In this document: positions 16,722-25,139 of the stretch, piece by piece
Numbering within the stretch: the first letter of the stretch is position 1
Layout: each line of letters opens with the position of its first letter
NCBI GenBank assembly: GCA_040235395.1
Contig: JBECKS010000233.1
Coordinates: 1-44,664 of the forward strand
Reading direction: 5' to 3'
Length of the DNA: 44,664 bases
Source of the DNA: JBECKS01 sp040235395
GTDB taxonomy: Bacteria > Pseudomonadota > Gammaproteobacteria > Pseudomonadales > JBECKS01
Position numbers and translations under genes: made by a program
The notes under the pieces: model-generated
What the model was told of the DNA's origin: nothing
Seen by the model: the letters and a program-made list of their open reading frames with translations, nothing else
Databases searched by the model: none

Positions 16722-17504
16722 CTAACAGCTCCAATCATCAAAAAAGCGTGTGATTTCCTGCTCATCGGCACTCAGGGATTTGAGTTTCACATCAATATGA
16801 AACACCCCCAGCTTCATGGACATCAGTAAAGGAAAAGAACCTAGATGTTCAGGGGCATACCAGACTGAAGGCATATCATCGGTTTTCATCCCCTCTCGAG
16901 GAATAATGAAACGAATAGTCTGTACCGGCTCATCGAAGAATTTCGATGTAATCCTATTTCCTGCATCAAGGGTCTGGTAATCAATTCGCCAGCCTTTCTT
17001 TGACTGCGTATAGGTGAGCGCTTGCTGATTTTTCTGTTTGTTAAAGGAGATATACTGATGGGCAAAGATACTGACAAAACCAGTGGGAAGAAACTCTGCC
17101 TGATATTCAGGGAAATGCTCACCCTCATCTTGATAGCTCACCACTTTTTCTGGCCATTTTATTTCTACATGTTCATCCCAGGGTTTATCTCCAAGGCGAT
17201 TACCCATGGAATCAATACTTAATAATTCAAGAGAACATTGTTGAATACGCGCCTTCTCACTTTGAACTACTTTAAAAAAAGGGCTTTTTAATTTTACACT
17301 CGCCACATAAATACCTTCTTCAAGACGTTCAACACTGATTTTAGCTTTGATGGGTAAGGCAAAAAAACTCGCCTTTACCTGATACTCAGCTGTAATTTTT
17401 TTCAAGTCATCTCGAGAAGACTCTTGATCAGCAGCAGATACCTCACTGATTAGAAAAAATGACATAACGAAACACAAAAATGAGCTTAAGGAAGCAAAAT
17501 TCAT
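16722..17504 (-). CDS. Periplasmic DUF3108-like protein
   Basis: 260 residues with a clear signal peptide ending near SEVSAADQ (about residue 25). Family-type features include ITAEYQVKASFFALPIKAKISVE near the start, LLSIDSMGNRLGDKPWDEHVEI in the middle, and YQTLDAGNRITSKFFDEPVQTIRFIIPREG later. These resemble DUF3108 periplasmic proteins of unknown function; the match is moderate. The ATG follows the stop of the upstream diguanylate cyclase gene directly, so the two are coupled. The protein may be an envelope partner of the c-di-GMP module, but this rests on context alone. Confidence 0.6.
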   Translation of the reverse strand: MNFASLSSFLCFVMSFFLISEVSAADQESSRDDLKKITAEYQVKASFFALPIKAKISVERLEEGIYVASVKLKSPFFKVVQSEKARIQQCSLELLSIDSMGNRLGDKPWDEHVEIKWPEKVVSYQDEGEHFPEYQAEFLPTGFVSIFAHQYISFNKQKNQQALTYTQSKKGWRIDYQTLDAGNRITSKFFDEPVQTIRFIIPREGMKTDDMPSVWYAPEHLGSFPLLMSMKLGVFHIDVKLKSLSADEQEITRFFDDWSC

Positions 17505-18686
17505 TCAGATATCCTGAGAAAATATATAAGGCAGCTTGTTTTTCTTTGCATGATACATAGCAGAATCTGCTTTACGAATTAAGGTACTAATATCTTGCGC
17601 ATCCCTTGGAAAGAAAGCAATTCCTACACTGGCATCAACATTCAAGGAAATACGCTCATAGATAATTTCCTCTTGAATGGAATTCTTTAACATTTCAACA
17701 AAAACAACTACCTCTTCATTTTTGTTTATTCCCTCAAGCAACAAAATGAATTCATCACCTCCGTGACGTGCCGCAAACCCCCTACCCTCTAACAATCCTT
17801 TAACTCGCTCAGCAATCACTTTTAAAACAAGGTCACCAGCCTTATGTCCATATTCATCATTAATGGGTTTAAATCCATCAAGATCAATATAAATCAGCAC
17901 AAGCTTGGAATGATTATCCACCAGCCCAAGTGATTCAATCCTGTTTTCAATCTCATTCTCAAAATACATACGATTAGACAGGCCTGTCAGCAAATCATGA
18001 TGTGCAAGAAAATCAAGACGCCTGTATTCCTCATCACGTTCGTCTCTCAACTTCTTGTTAGCACGCTCATAAGTAATCACCAAGCCCAATACTGCGGAGA
18101 ATCCCATCATCACTGAACTAATGGTTGTTTCCAAAGTAAACTGTTCATCATAAATATCCAGAAACTCAAATCCGATTAATTCAAGTACAAAAACTGAGGC
18201 CAATACCATCACCGTGACGCCAACCCAATATATCCCCCCTCGCATACCTAGAAAAAAAACAGCTAACAAAGGAATCACGTAAAACAGGCTTAAACTCGGA
18301 CTTTCTGTAGGCACCTTAGAAAGTAACACTGCAATAACAATTCCAGTAAACCCAAGTAAAACGGAAAGATTTCCATACAAGCGGTAATTACCATTAAACC
18401 TGAAGGTAAAAATCATACATGCCAGAAGTAAAGACATACTGATCGTCATGATTAAAGCGCCAATTCGGGCTTCATCTTTCATGGAGAGCAGCGCGGTCAG
18501 AGGACCAAACACCATCAGAATAATAAGAAAGAAAATCCATGAGCTCACTAAAATCCTTGCGCGAAAAAGTATTTGTGGATCATCCATGAAATGGTCAGCA
18601 ATAACCCTATCTACAAGACTTTTCTTTTCCTGCACAGGTTCTTCAAAGATTTCAGCAACATGTTGTTGGCCAGGATTAATCGGCAT
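17505..18686 (-). CDS. Membrane diguanylate cyclase (GGDEF), no I-site
   Basis: 393 residues. About six or seven membrane helices lie between residues 45 and 205 (for example SWIFFLIILMVFGPLTALL). A short helical linker leads to a C-terminal GGDEF domain from about 220. The catalytic signature GGDEF is at 309-313, preceded by DLDGFKPINDEYGHKAGD, so activity is expected: two GTP to c-di-GMP. The inhibitory site RxxD, expected nine residues before GGDEF, reads RGFA, so feedback by c-di-GMP through it is unlikely. The ATG overlaps the TAA of the upstream paralogue by one base. Confidence 0.92.
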   Translation of the reverse strand: MPINPGQQHVAEIFEEPVQEKKSLVDRVIADHFMDDPQILFRARILVSSWIFFLIILMVFGPLTALLSMKDEARIGALIMTISMSLLLACMIFTFRFNGNYRLYGNLSVLLGFTGIVIAVLLSKVPTESPSLSLFYVIPLLAVFFLGMRGGIYWVGVTVMVLASVFVLELIGFEFLDIYDEQFTLETTISSVMMGFSAVLGLVITYERANKKLRDERDEEYRRLDFLAHHDLLTGLSNRMYFENEIENRIESLGLVDNHSKLVLIYIDLDGFKPINDEYGHKAGDLVLKVIAERVKGLLEGRGFAARHGGDEFILLLEGINKNEEVVVFVEMLKNSIQEEIIYERISLNVDASVGIAFFPRDAQDISTLIRKADSAMYHAKKNKLPYIFSQDI

Positions 18687-19852
18687 TACACATTTCGCTC
18701 CTCTGAAGAAATTTCGCCTTCATAAATTTTCCAGTCTCGTTTTCGTGCCTTAGCCTGATACATGGCTTCGTCGGCATAACGCTCAAGCGTCTGCGCATCC
18801 TGTGCATGCTTGGGAAACAAGGCAATGCCCATACTTGGAAAAACCTGCAACTGCGTTCCAACGATATCGATAGGCGTCTTAACAAGATTACTCAACTTAT
18901 TCGCAATCGCTGTAACCGACTGCTCATCTTTTACATTTTTCAGAAGTATTACGAACTCATCACCGCCATGACGCGCAACTAAATCTGTTCCACGAACTCC
19001 TGACTCAAGGTTCTTGGCAATTTTCTGAAGCACAATATCACCTGTGTGGTAACCATACATGTCATTGATATCCTTAAAACCTACTAAGTCCATATATAAC
19101 AAAGCTAATTGAGAAGCGCCTGCTGAACTTGAATGCTTGATAATACTGTTATCAAGCGCCTGATAGAAATAGGATCTGTTAGCAATACCTGTTAATTGGT
19201 CATGACTTGCCAGATACCTGATCTTTTCATGGCTATCTTCATGCTGTAACTGCAAATTAACAAAAGTATTTTCATAAACCAGAATGATTATAAAAATACT
19301 CAGAAATCCTAATAGGAAAAGCCCGGCAGAAAAATATTTACTCACATTATTTGTAAAAATATTATTAAATTCGAATCCTTTTGCTGACAATACAAATAAT
19401 ATTACCAGACCAATAAATGAGAGAGTTGTCCAGATTACGCCTTTTGCTATACCAGTAAGATAAAATGCAATAATCGGTAGTAGCAATACATAATAAGTAA
19501 CTTTTGAAACTACAGGACCTCCACTAATAAAGATGCCTGAAAAAATCATTAACATGATGGTTAACATCATGCTGACAGCCGCGGGTTTAAAAAAACCTTT
19601 TGTCTGAATGAAGTAAATCGCCAGACTGCAGCCTATAAATTGAGATAACCACAAACAAAGCCCAACCAACTTGCTTTCAAAAGGCACTGGCGCAATGATG
19701 AGAAAAATGACAAGAATGGTGAAGAGAAAAAGAAAACCATAACTCAAGGTCAATAAAAACCTTGCTCGATAGCGAAGCTCTCTATCTTCAAACAAGCTCT
19801 TATGCAGCATTCCGCTGATATTCTGTCTAAAACCTGAAAGATAACGATTCAT
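18686..19852 (-). CDS. Membrane diguanylate cyclase (GGDEF) with I-site
   Basis: 388 residues with the same layout as its downstream neighbour: six or seven membrane helices between about 35 and 195, a linker, and a GGDEF domain. GGDEF is at 296-300 and the inhibitory site R287-G-T-D290 is intact, so product feedback is likely. Metal and substrate residues are in DLVGFKDINDMYGYHTGD. Its stop overlaps the next start (TAATG). The two cyclases look like a diverged tandem pair with different feedback behaviour. No ligand-binding domain is visible; sensing would be through the membrane region. Confidence 0.92.
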   Translation of the reverse strand: MNRYLSGFRQNISGMLHKSLFEDRELRYRARFLLTLSYGFLFLFTILVIFLIIAPVPFESKLVGLCLWLSQFIGCSLAIYFIQTKGFFKPAAVSMMLTIMLMIFSGIFISGGPVVSKVTYYVLLLPIIAFYLTGIAKGVIWTTLSFIGLVILFVLSAKGFEFNNIFTNNVSKYFSAGLFLLGFLSIFIIILVYENTFVNLQLQHEDSHEKIRYLASHDQLTGIANRSYFYQALDNSIIKHSSSAGASQLALLYMDLVGFKDINDMYGYHTGDIVLQKIAKNLESGVRGTDLVARHGGDEFVILLKNVKDEQSVTAIANKLSNLVKTPIDIVGTQLQVFPSMGIALFPKHAQDAQTLERYADEAMYQAKARKRDWKIYEGEISSEERNV

Positions 19853-19967
19853 ACTTCAGTAATTCTCAAGTTATGCACGCTTAACAAGAGTGATTTCGGT
19901 TTCACTCCAAATGTCTGTTATTTTATTTCTTTTGCAGACATCTTCTTTTTTTGAGCTAAAGACTCAC

Positions 19968-21035
19968 TCATTCACCGCTCAATATGCGCCTGATTTCGTT
20001 AAATGCAAGCTTTTCAGAATAGTCAGAATTTAAGAGACCAAAATGAGCTTCTATACCGATAGTAAAAAATAAATCCTCTCCGTGACAGCTCTCACGTTTA
20101 AATTGCTGACTACAGGTATCAACTAACTGGTAAACACCCAAAGCAAGCACTTTATTATCACTTTTACGATTATTCAGCCTGATTTTCCCAAGTACCGCAG
20201 GCAGCGATTTTTCCATCCACCTTGCCTGACGGGCTTCACTTGCGATGGGCAAAAACCAGGATGAAAAACCCGTTTCAATAACTGCTGCCTGTTTTCCATA
20301 CCAGAGGTCGTTGGGGTCATTGATACGGGATATTAGAATATCCAATGGATACCAATTGTTATCAGCAAATGGTGTCCATGTTCCTGGATAATGATCGATA
20401 GCAATCACATCAAAACTTTCACCTGCCTTGCTTATCCAGGCATCTACATGATTTTGCCAACCCGGAAGATTTGCAAGCACATTTACAAAACGCAAACTTT
20501 CAGAATGACTTGTTTTTACCTGCTCGCCCGCAATCTGGAATAATCTAAAATCATCTTCTGGCTTTATCGGATCAATAAAATGATTAGCTTCATTCCATAA
20601 CTGATAAGATTTGATTGACGAATTGTTAATGGAAAGCACTTTTTTTACATAAACAAGATACGCACTCCAGAATTCGTCCGGATTTTTCTGATATAAGTTC
20701 CTAGCCCAAAATGGGGCATTGGAAAATATAATCATGACAGTTATTTTTTGTTTTTCTGCAAGCTAAATGTATCGCTGATAAAAAACAAATCGGTCCTCAT
20801 TCCAATGATTCTGTTCTGGCTGGAGTTCTGACCAAGCTATGTCTGTTCTTACGCCAGTAAATCCTGCTTCACTTGCTTTTTTAAATAAATATTCAGCCTT
20901 TTCAAGATTGAAATCTGTTTCTGCACCATGCAAGGCTACGTATTTCTCAATCTGATCCACTTCATTTGCTGTTACCACCGCTGAATAAGACAGACAAAAA
21001 AGAACGATTAGGCAAACGCAAGAGACTCTATTCAA
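19968..21035 (-). pseudogene. Secreted clan GH-A-like glycosidase interrupted by one in-frame TAG
   Basis: A 355-codon frame is open except for TAG at 20763-20765 (codon 91). Before it: signal peptide MNRVSCVCLIVLFCLSYSAV, then AGFTGVRTDIAWSELQPEQ. Directly after TAG the same frame continues LAEKQKITVMIIFSNAPFWA to 19968. The (beta/alpha)8 hydrolase logic is kept: acid/base Glu149 in LWNEANHF and candidate nucleophile Glu254 in AVIETGFSSW, resembling GH5/GH39-type glycosidases. The substrate is unknown. The start is TTG at 21035, overlapping the flavoprotein stop by 8 bases. A CAG-to-TAG change would explain it. Internal ATG 20735 would lack the first barrel strands. Confidence 0.75.
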
Positions 21036-22473
21036 AACTGAAATCCCTATAGTCTGGATTCTTTAAATCCTTACGAAACTGTTGCGGTGTCCACGGCCAG
21101 GTTGCTGAATTTCCCTGCTCATCAAGATACCAGCTATTACATCCCGTTAGCCAGATAGTTGTTTTCATCGCCTCCTTGATGCGCTGGTTATAGTCTTGTG
21201 TTGCCGTTTTATTTACCCGAATGACTTTTGATGACTGTTTAAATGCATGCTTCAAGAGCTTAATCAGAAATTGCGTCTGATCCTCAGCAGCCGCTATCAC
21301 AGAAAAATTTCCGATAGGGCTATTTGGACCAAGCACCATAAAGAAATTAGCAAAATCTGGCAGCATCACCGTTCTATAAGCTTGTATCCCCTCCTTCTGC
21401 CAAACTTCATTGAGGGCAACACCGTTTTCATTCTTAAGCACCATAGGACGCATATAAGCACGAGGATCAAAGCCCGTTGCCAATACAATCAGGTCAAATT
21501 CAAACGTTTCTCCCTTATTTGTTTCAACACCGTTCTGAGTTATTTTTTTAATGGAATCGGTACATAAATTCACATTTTCTTTTTGCATTGCGCGATAGAA
21601 ATCATTCGACATTACCAAGCGCTTACAACCAGGTTCATAATCTGGTGTCAATTTTTCCTTTAGGGTTTCGTCTTTTACGGTAGCAAGCATGGCTCGCGTC
21701 ATTCGATGTACAAGTTGTCGTTGCCATCCTTCTTCGAGCACAAGATTGGTAAAACTTTCAAAGGTCTTTCGATTTGACCAATATTGAAATTGTTTTAACC
21801 CCGGAATCCAATGCTGAGCTTTCTTGAACCTATCGCTATAAATTTTATTTTTTGCAGGCATGATCCACTGAGGGCTACGCTGAAATAATGTGAGCTGAGA
21901 AGCTTCTTTAGCTAACTGCGGAATCATCTGCACACCCGTTGAGCCATTTCCAATCACCGCAATGCGTTTACCTTTCCAGTTGTAATTCGCATCCCAATCA
22001 CTGGAATGAAATAACTTTCCCCTGAAATCATGTAGGCCTTCTATTTCAGGGTAAACGGCTTTGTGCAAAATGCCACATGCCGAAATCATGAAATCACATT
22101 TGAATGTTTCATCTTTGGAAGTATGCAATTGCCATTGCTCACCATTAAATTCTGCCGCTAGCACTTCTGTGTTGAATTCAATATGACGCAGCAAGTCATA
22201 TTTCTCAGCGACTGATTTGAAATAGGCATGGATCTCCTCGCCACTGGCGAATTTCTGTGACCAGTCTGGATTCAATGCAAAGCTGTAGCTGTAATAAGGT
22301 GCAGGCACATCACAAGCGATGCCCGGATAACGATTGTGATACCAGGTGCCCCCAAGTTCAGGGGCTTTTTCAAGAAGACGGATATTTGTGAAACCAGCTT
22401 CCTTTAGCCGTATACACATCAACAACCCAGACATACCTGCGCCCACGATGCAAAAACTTGTTTCTTTGTTCAT
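21028..22473 (-). CDS. Flavin-dependent Baeyer-Villiger-type monooxygenase
   Basis: 481 residues, two dinucleotide domains. The FAD site GAGMSG is at 11-16 with LLEKAPELGGTWYHNRYPG downstream. The Baeyer-Villiger fingerprint FxGxxxHxxxWD is complete (F150-R-G-K-L-F-H156-S-S-D-W160-D161). The NADPH site GNGSTG (175-180) and the ATGFDPRAYMRPM motif follow. It should insert oxygen into ketones, possibly cyclic, terpenoid or steroid ketones; the substrate cannot be read. I chose ATG 22473 over the GTG six codons earlier, with the G-run (22483-22489) as ribosome site. It is coupled to the glycosidase gene and diverges from the acyl-CoA dehydrogenase pair. Confidence 0.88.
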   Translation of the reverse strand: MNKETSFCIVGAGMSGLLMCIRLKEAGFTNIRLLEKAPELGGTWYHNRYPGIACDVPAPYYSYSFALNPDWSQKFASGEEIHAYFKSVAEKYDLLRHIEFNTEVLAAEFNGEQWQLHTSKDETFKCDFMISACGILHKAVYPEIEGLHDFRGKLFHSSDWDANYNWKGKRIAVIGNGSTGVQMIPQLAKEASQLTLFQRSPQWIMPAKNKIYSDRFKKAQHWIPGLKQFQYWSNRKTFESFTNLVLEEGWQRQLVHRMTRAMLATVKDETLKEKLTPDYEPGCKRLVMSNDFYRAMQKENVNLCTDSIKKITQNGVETNKGETFEFDLIVLATGFDPRAYMRPMVLKNENGVALNEVWQKEGIQAYRTVMLPDFANFFMVLGPNSPIGNFSVIAAAEDQTQFLIKLLKHAFKQSSKVIRVNKTATQDYNQRIKEAMKTTIWLTGCNSWYLDEQGNSATWPWTPQQFRKDLKNPDYRDFSFE

Positions 22474-22564
22474 GCTTTCATTCCCCCCCACCTTGCGTGG
22501 CTTACATCTACCTTAAATGGAGTTTGAGATTCATGCTGCTTCTGATTAAGCTCTGCGCTCCTTG

Positions 22565-22591
22565 GATGCAGAGAAAACGTGTTCCTGCATC
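22565..22591. promoter_or_regulatory. Inverted repeat in the divergent catabolic promoter region
   Basis: GATGCAG (22565-22571) and CTGCATC (22585-22591) are separated by 13 bases, between the divergently transcribed monooxygenase and acyl-CoA dehydrogenase genes. It is a possible operator half-site pair; function is inferred only from symmetry and place. Confidence 0.3.
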
Positions 22592-22617
22592 ACTGGTCAG
22601 ACCACTTATCATAACCA

Positions 22618-22643
22618 AAGATAGTAAGCTAGTGTACTATCTT
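22618..22643. promoter_or_regulatory. 9-bp-arm inverted repeat, candidate operator
   Basis: AAGATAGTA and TACTATCTT are exact complements with 8 bases between, 60 bp upstream of the acyl-CoA dehydrogenase start. Size and symmetry suit a TetR- or GntR-type dimer site. No regulator gene is adjacent. Confidence 0.4.
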
Positions 22644-22678
22644 CTTGCATAAAAACTGACCCGAGGTAATAAGAAAAA

Positions 22679-22691
22679 TATACAGTGTATA
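22679..22691. promoter_or_regulatory. Short odd palindrome overlapping the leader of the acyl-CoA dehydrogenase
   Basis: TATACAGTGTATA is symmetric about its central G and ends one base before the ribosome-binding sequence CAGGAG (22692-22697) of the gene at 22704. A bound protein here would block initiation. It is short enough to be chance. Confidence 0.25.
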
Positions 22692-22703
22692 CAGGAGCCC
22701 ATC

Positions 22704-23903
22704 GTGAGTAATCTTGACGCGTTTAAAACTGAATGCAGGGAGTGGATTGCAGCCAACTACCCCGAATCCCTGAAAGCGCCAGCAACCGATGCCAATCAGG
22801 TATGGGGCGGGAAAAAAGCTGTTTACCATAATCCCGATTCAAAAGTGTGGCTTGACCGCATGGCAGAAAAAGGATGGACCGCACCCATGTGGCCAAAAGA
22901 ATACGGCGGCGGCGGACTCAGCAATGAAGAAAACCGCATTCTTCAAAGTGAATTAAACAGAGCTAACTGCCGTTTGGCACTCGCAAGTTTCGGTATCTGG
23001 ATGCTCGGACCCGTGCTTTTGAAATACGGTACTGAAGAACAGAAAAAAGAACATCTCCCCAAGATTGTTCGTGGTGAAATCCGTTGGTGTCAGGGTTATT
23101 CAGAACCTGGCTCTGGCTCTGACCTGGCAAGCCTGCAGACTTCCTGTGAAGACAAAGGTGACCACTGGCTAGTTAACGGGTCCAAAATCTGGACTTCCTA
23201 TGCACACTACGCAGACTGGATTTTCTGCCTAGTCAGAACAGATAAAAGTTCAAAACATGATGGTATCAGCTTCCTCTTATTTGATATGGAAAGTGAAGGT
23301 GTTGATGCCCAGCCGATTAAACTGATTTCTGGTGCTTCACCTTTCTGTCAAACCTTCCTTGATAACGTAAAAGTGCCGAAAGAAAACATGGTAGGCGAAA
23401 TCAATAAAGGCTGGACCATTGCCAAGGAACTGCTTCAGCACGAACGTTCCATGGTAGCCGGCTTTGGACTTTCCAAAGGTGGGCTTGATGGAAACGCAGG
23501 TGCTTACACCATGATCAGCATAGCCAAGGATTACCTTGGTGAAGAGGACGGCAAAATTGCAGATGCCGTTGCACGCCAGAAAGTGGCTGACTTTGAAATC
23601 AAGAATGAAGCCTTTGCACTCACCATGCAGCGCAGTGCTGAAGAAGCCAAAGCAGGTAATTCGCCTGGCGCGGTGAGTTCCATTTTCAAACTCTATGGTA
23701 CAGAGCTAAACAAAAAACGTTACGAACTCATGATTGAGTTAATGGGAGCCCAGGCACTTGGCTGGGAAGGTGAAGGTTTCAAGGAAATGGAAACCAGTAT
23801 CACGCGCTCATGGTTACGCTCAAAAGGAAATTCCATTGAAGGCGGAACCAGTGAAATCCAGAAAAACATTATTGCGCAACGTGTGTTGGGTTTACCCAAG
23901 TAA
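22704..23903 (+). CDS. Acyl-CoA dehydrogenase, large subunit type
   Basis: FAD enzyme that introduces the alpha-beta double bond into an acyl-CoA; 399 residues. Motifs: PMWPKEYGGGGLS, the FAD/substrate segment RWCQGYSEPGSGSDLASLQT, GSKIWTSYAHYADW, and the C-terminal SIEGGTSEIQKNIIAQRVLG. Start GTG 22704 has CAGGAG six bases upstream. A second, shorter paralogue follows 27 bp later. Adjacent unequal acyl-CoA dehydrogenases often form alpha2beta2 enzymes in steroid side-chain or branched-acyl degradation, which suits the monooxygenase and CaiB/BaiF genes. The substrate is not determined. Confidence 0.93.
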   Translation: MSNLDAFKTECREWIAANYPESLKAPATDANQVWGGKKAVYHNPDSKVWLDRMAEKGWTAPMWPKEYGGGGLSNEENRILQSELNRANCRLALASFGIWMLGPVLLKYGTEEQKKEHLPKIVRGEIRWCQGYSEPGSGSDLASLQTSCEDKGDHWLVNGSKIWTSYAHYADWIFCLVRTDKSSKHDGISFLLFDMESEGVDAQPIKLISGASPFCQTFLDNVKVPKENMVGEINKGWTIAKELLQHERSMVAGFGLSKGGLDGNAGAYTMISIAKDYLGEEDGKIADAVARQKVADFEIKNEAFALTMQRSAEEAKAGNSPGAVSSIFKLYGTELNKKRYELMIELMGAQALGWEGEGFKEMETSITRSWLRSKGNSIEGGTSEIQKNIIAQRVLGLPK

Positions 23904-23930
23904 TAGCAAGTATTTCGAGGAGAAAATTCC

Positions 23931-25061
23931 ATGTCGATGGTATTGAATGAAGAACAGATTCAACTTCAGGACGCAGCGAAGAAATTCATCAGCGAACGCT
24001 CCCCTGTTTCAGCTTTAAGAAAATTACGCGATGAAAAAAATCCTGACGGTCTAGATAAAACTCTCTGGAAAGAAATGGCCGAGCTCGGTTGGGCAGGCAT
24101 TTTAATTAACGAAGATTTTGGCGGTTTGGGATTAGGCCCAGCATGGATGGGTTTGATTAGTGAAGAATGTGGTCGCGCACTTTGTGCCACCCCGCTAATG
24201 TCGAGCGCCATTCTTTCTGCAAACCTTATTCAGGAACTAGGCACTCAAGAACAAAAAGAAAATCTGTTAAGTGCTATTGCAAGTGGTGAGCTCATTATCA
24301 GTCTAGCAGTAGATGAAGGTGCACATCATAATCCTCAAGCTATTCAATGTAAGGCAGAGAAAACAGCTGATGGTTTTACCTTGAATGGTAAAAAGAATTT
24401 CGTACTAGATGGACACATTGCTGACAAATTTATTGTGGTTGCAAAGACAGGCGAAAAACCAAGCGATGTTTCCCTATTTCTGATTGATGCAAATACTACA
24501 GGGCTTAGCGTTACACGAAACTCGATGGTGGATTTTCACAACTCAGCACAACTTTCTTTAGATAATGTAACAGTAAAAAAAGAGCAGCAAATCGGCACAA
24601 GTGAAAATACGATTGCTGCACTGGATAGTACGCTGAACATTGCTGCCGCATGTATCACTGCAGAAACACTTGGAGCTACAGCTGAAGCTTTTGAGCGCGT
24701 GGTTGAATATCTGAAAACGCGTACACAGTTTGATGTATTGATTGGCAGCTTTCAGGCTCTACAACATAGAGCGGCAGATATGTTCTCGGAAATTGAATTA
24801 TCGAAATCAGTTGTACGTAAAGCCTTAAGCTCTCTGGAAAACAATGAGGCGGATGCTGGGCGTTATGTCAGCATGGCAAAAGCACTTATGAACGACACCG
24901 CTCAACTGGTTAGCAATGAATCGATTCAGATGTTTGGTGGAATCGGCATGACAGACGAAGAAGAGATTGGTTTTTTCCTGAAACGTATTCGCGTATTAAC
25001 ACATACCTTTGGCAATGCAAGTTATCACAAGAAACGTTACGCAGATTTGAATGGTTTTTAA
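23931..25061 (+). CDS. Acyl-CoA dehydrogenase, small subunit type
   Basis: 376 residues of the same fold as the preceding gene but strongly diverged. Motifs: WAGILINEDFGGLGLGPAWMGLI, CGRALCATPL, NGKKNFVLDGHIADKF, and the C-terminal QMFGGIGMTDEEEIGFFLKR. The region after the first domain lacks the clear YSEPGSGSD motif of its partner, reading AVDEGAHHNPQ there. This fits a partner subunit with reduced or complementary active-site duties. GAGGAG lies nine bases before ATG 23931. It forms an operon with the upstream gene and ends at a strong terminator. Confidence 0.9.
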   Translation: MSMVLNEEQIQLQDAAKKFISERSPVSALRKLRDEKNPDGLDKTLWKEMAELGWAGILINEDFGGLGLGPAWMGLISEECGRALCATPLMSSAILSANLIQELGTQEQKENLLSAIASGELIISLAVDEGAHHNPQAIQCKAEKTADGFTLNGKKNFVLDGHIADKFIVVAKTGEKPSDVSLFLIDANTTGLSVTRNSMVDFHNSAQLSLDNVTVKKEQQIGTSENTIAALDSTLNIAAACITAETLGATAEAFERVVEYLKTRTQFDVLIGSFQALQHRAADMFSEIELSKSVVRKALSSLENNEADAGRYVSMAKALMNDTAQLVSNESIQMFGGIGMTDEEEIGFFLKRIRVLTHTFGNASYHKKRYADLNGF

Positions 25062-25092
25062 TTCCGCTGAAATGTTCAAATAAACTCAAAAT

Positions 25093-25119
25093 AAAAAAGC
25101 CGCATTTAGCGGCTTTTTT
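25093..25119. terminator. Bidirectional Rho-independent terminator
   Basis: AAAAAAGCCGC, loop ATTTA, GCGGCTTTTTT: an 11-bp stem with an A-run on one side and T-run on the other. It serves the acyl-CoA dehydrogenase operon from the left and the PhoD-like gene from the right. Confidence 0.9.
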
Positions 25120-25139
25120 ATTTTTTTGAATTTCAAACT

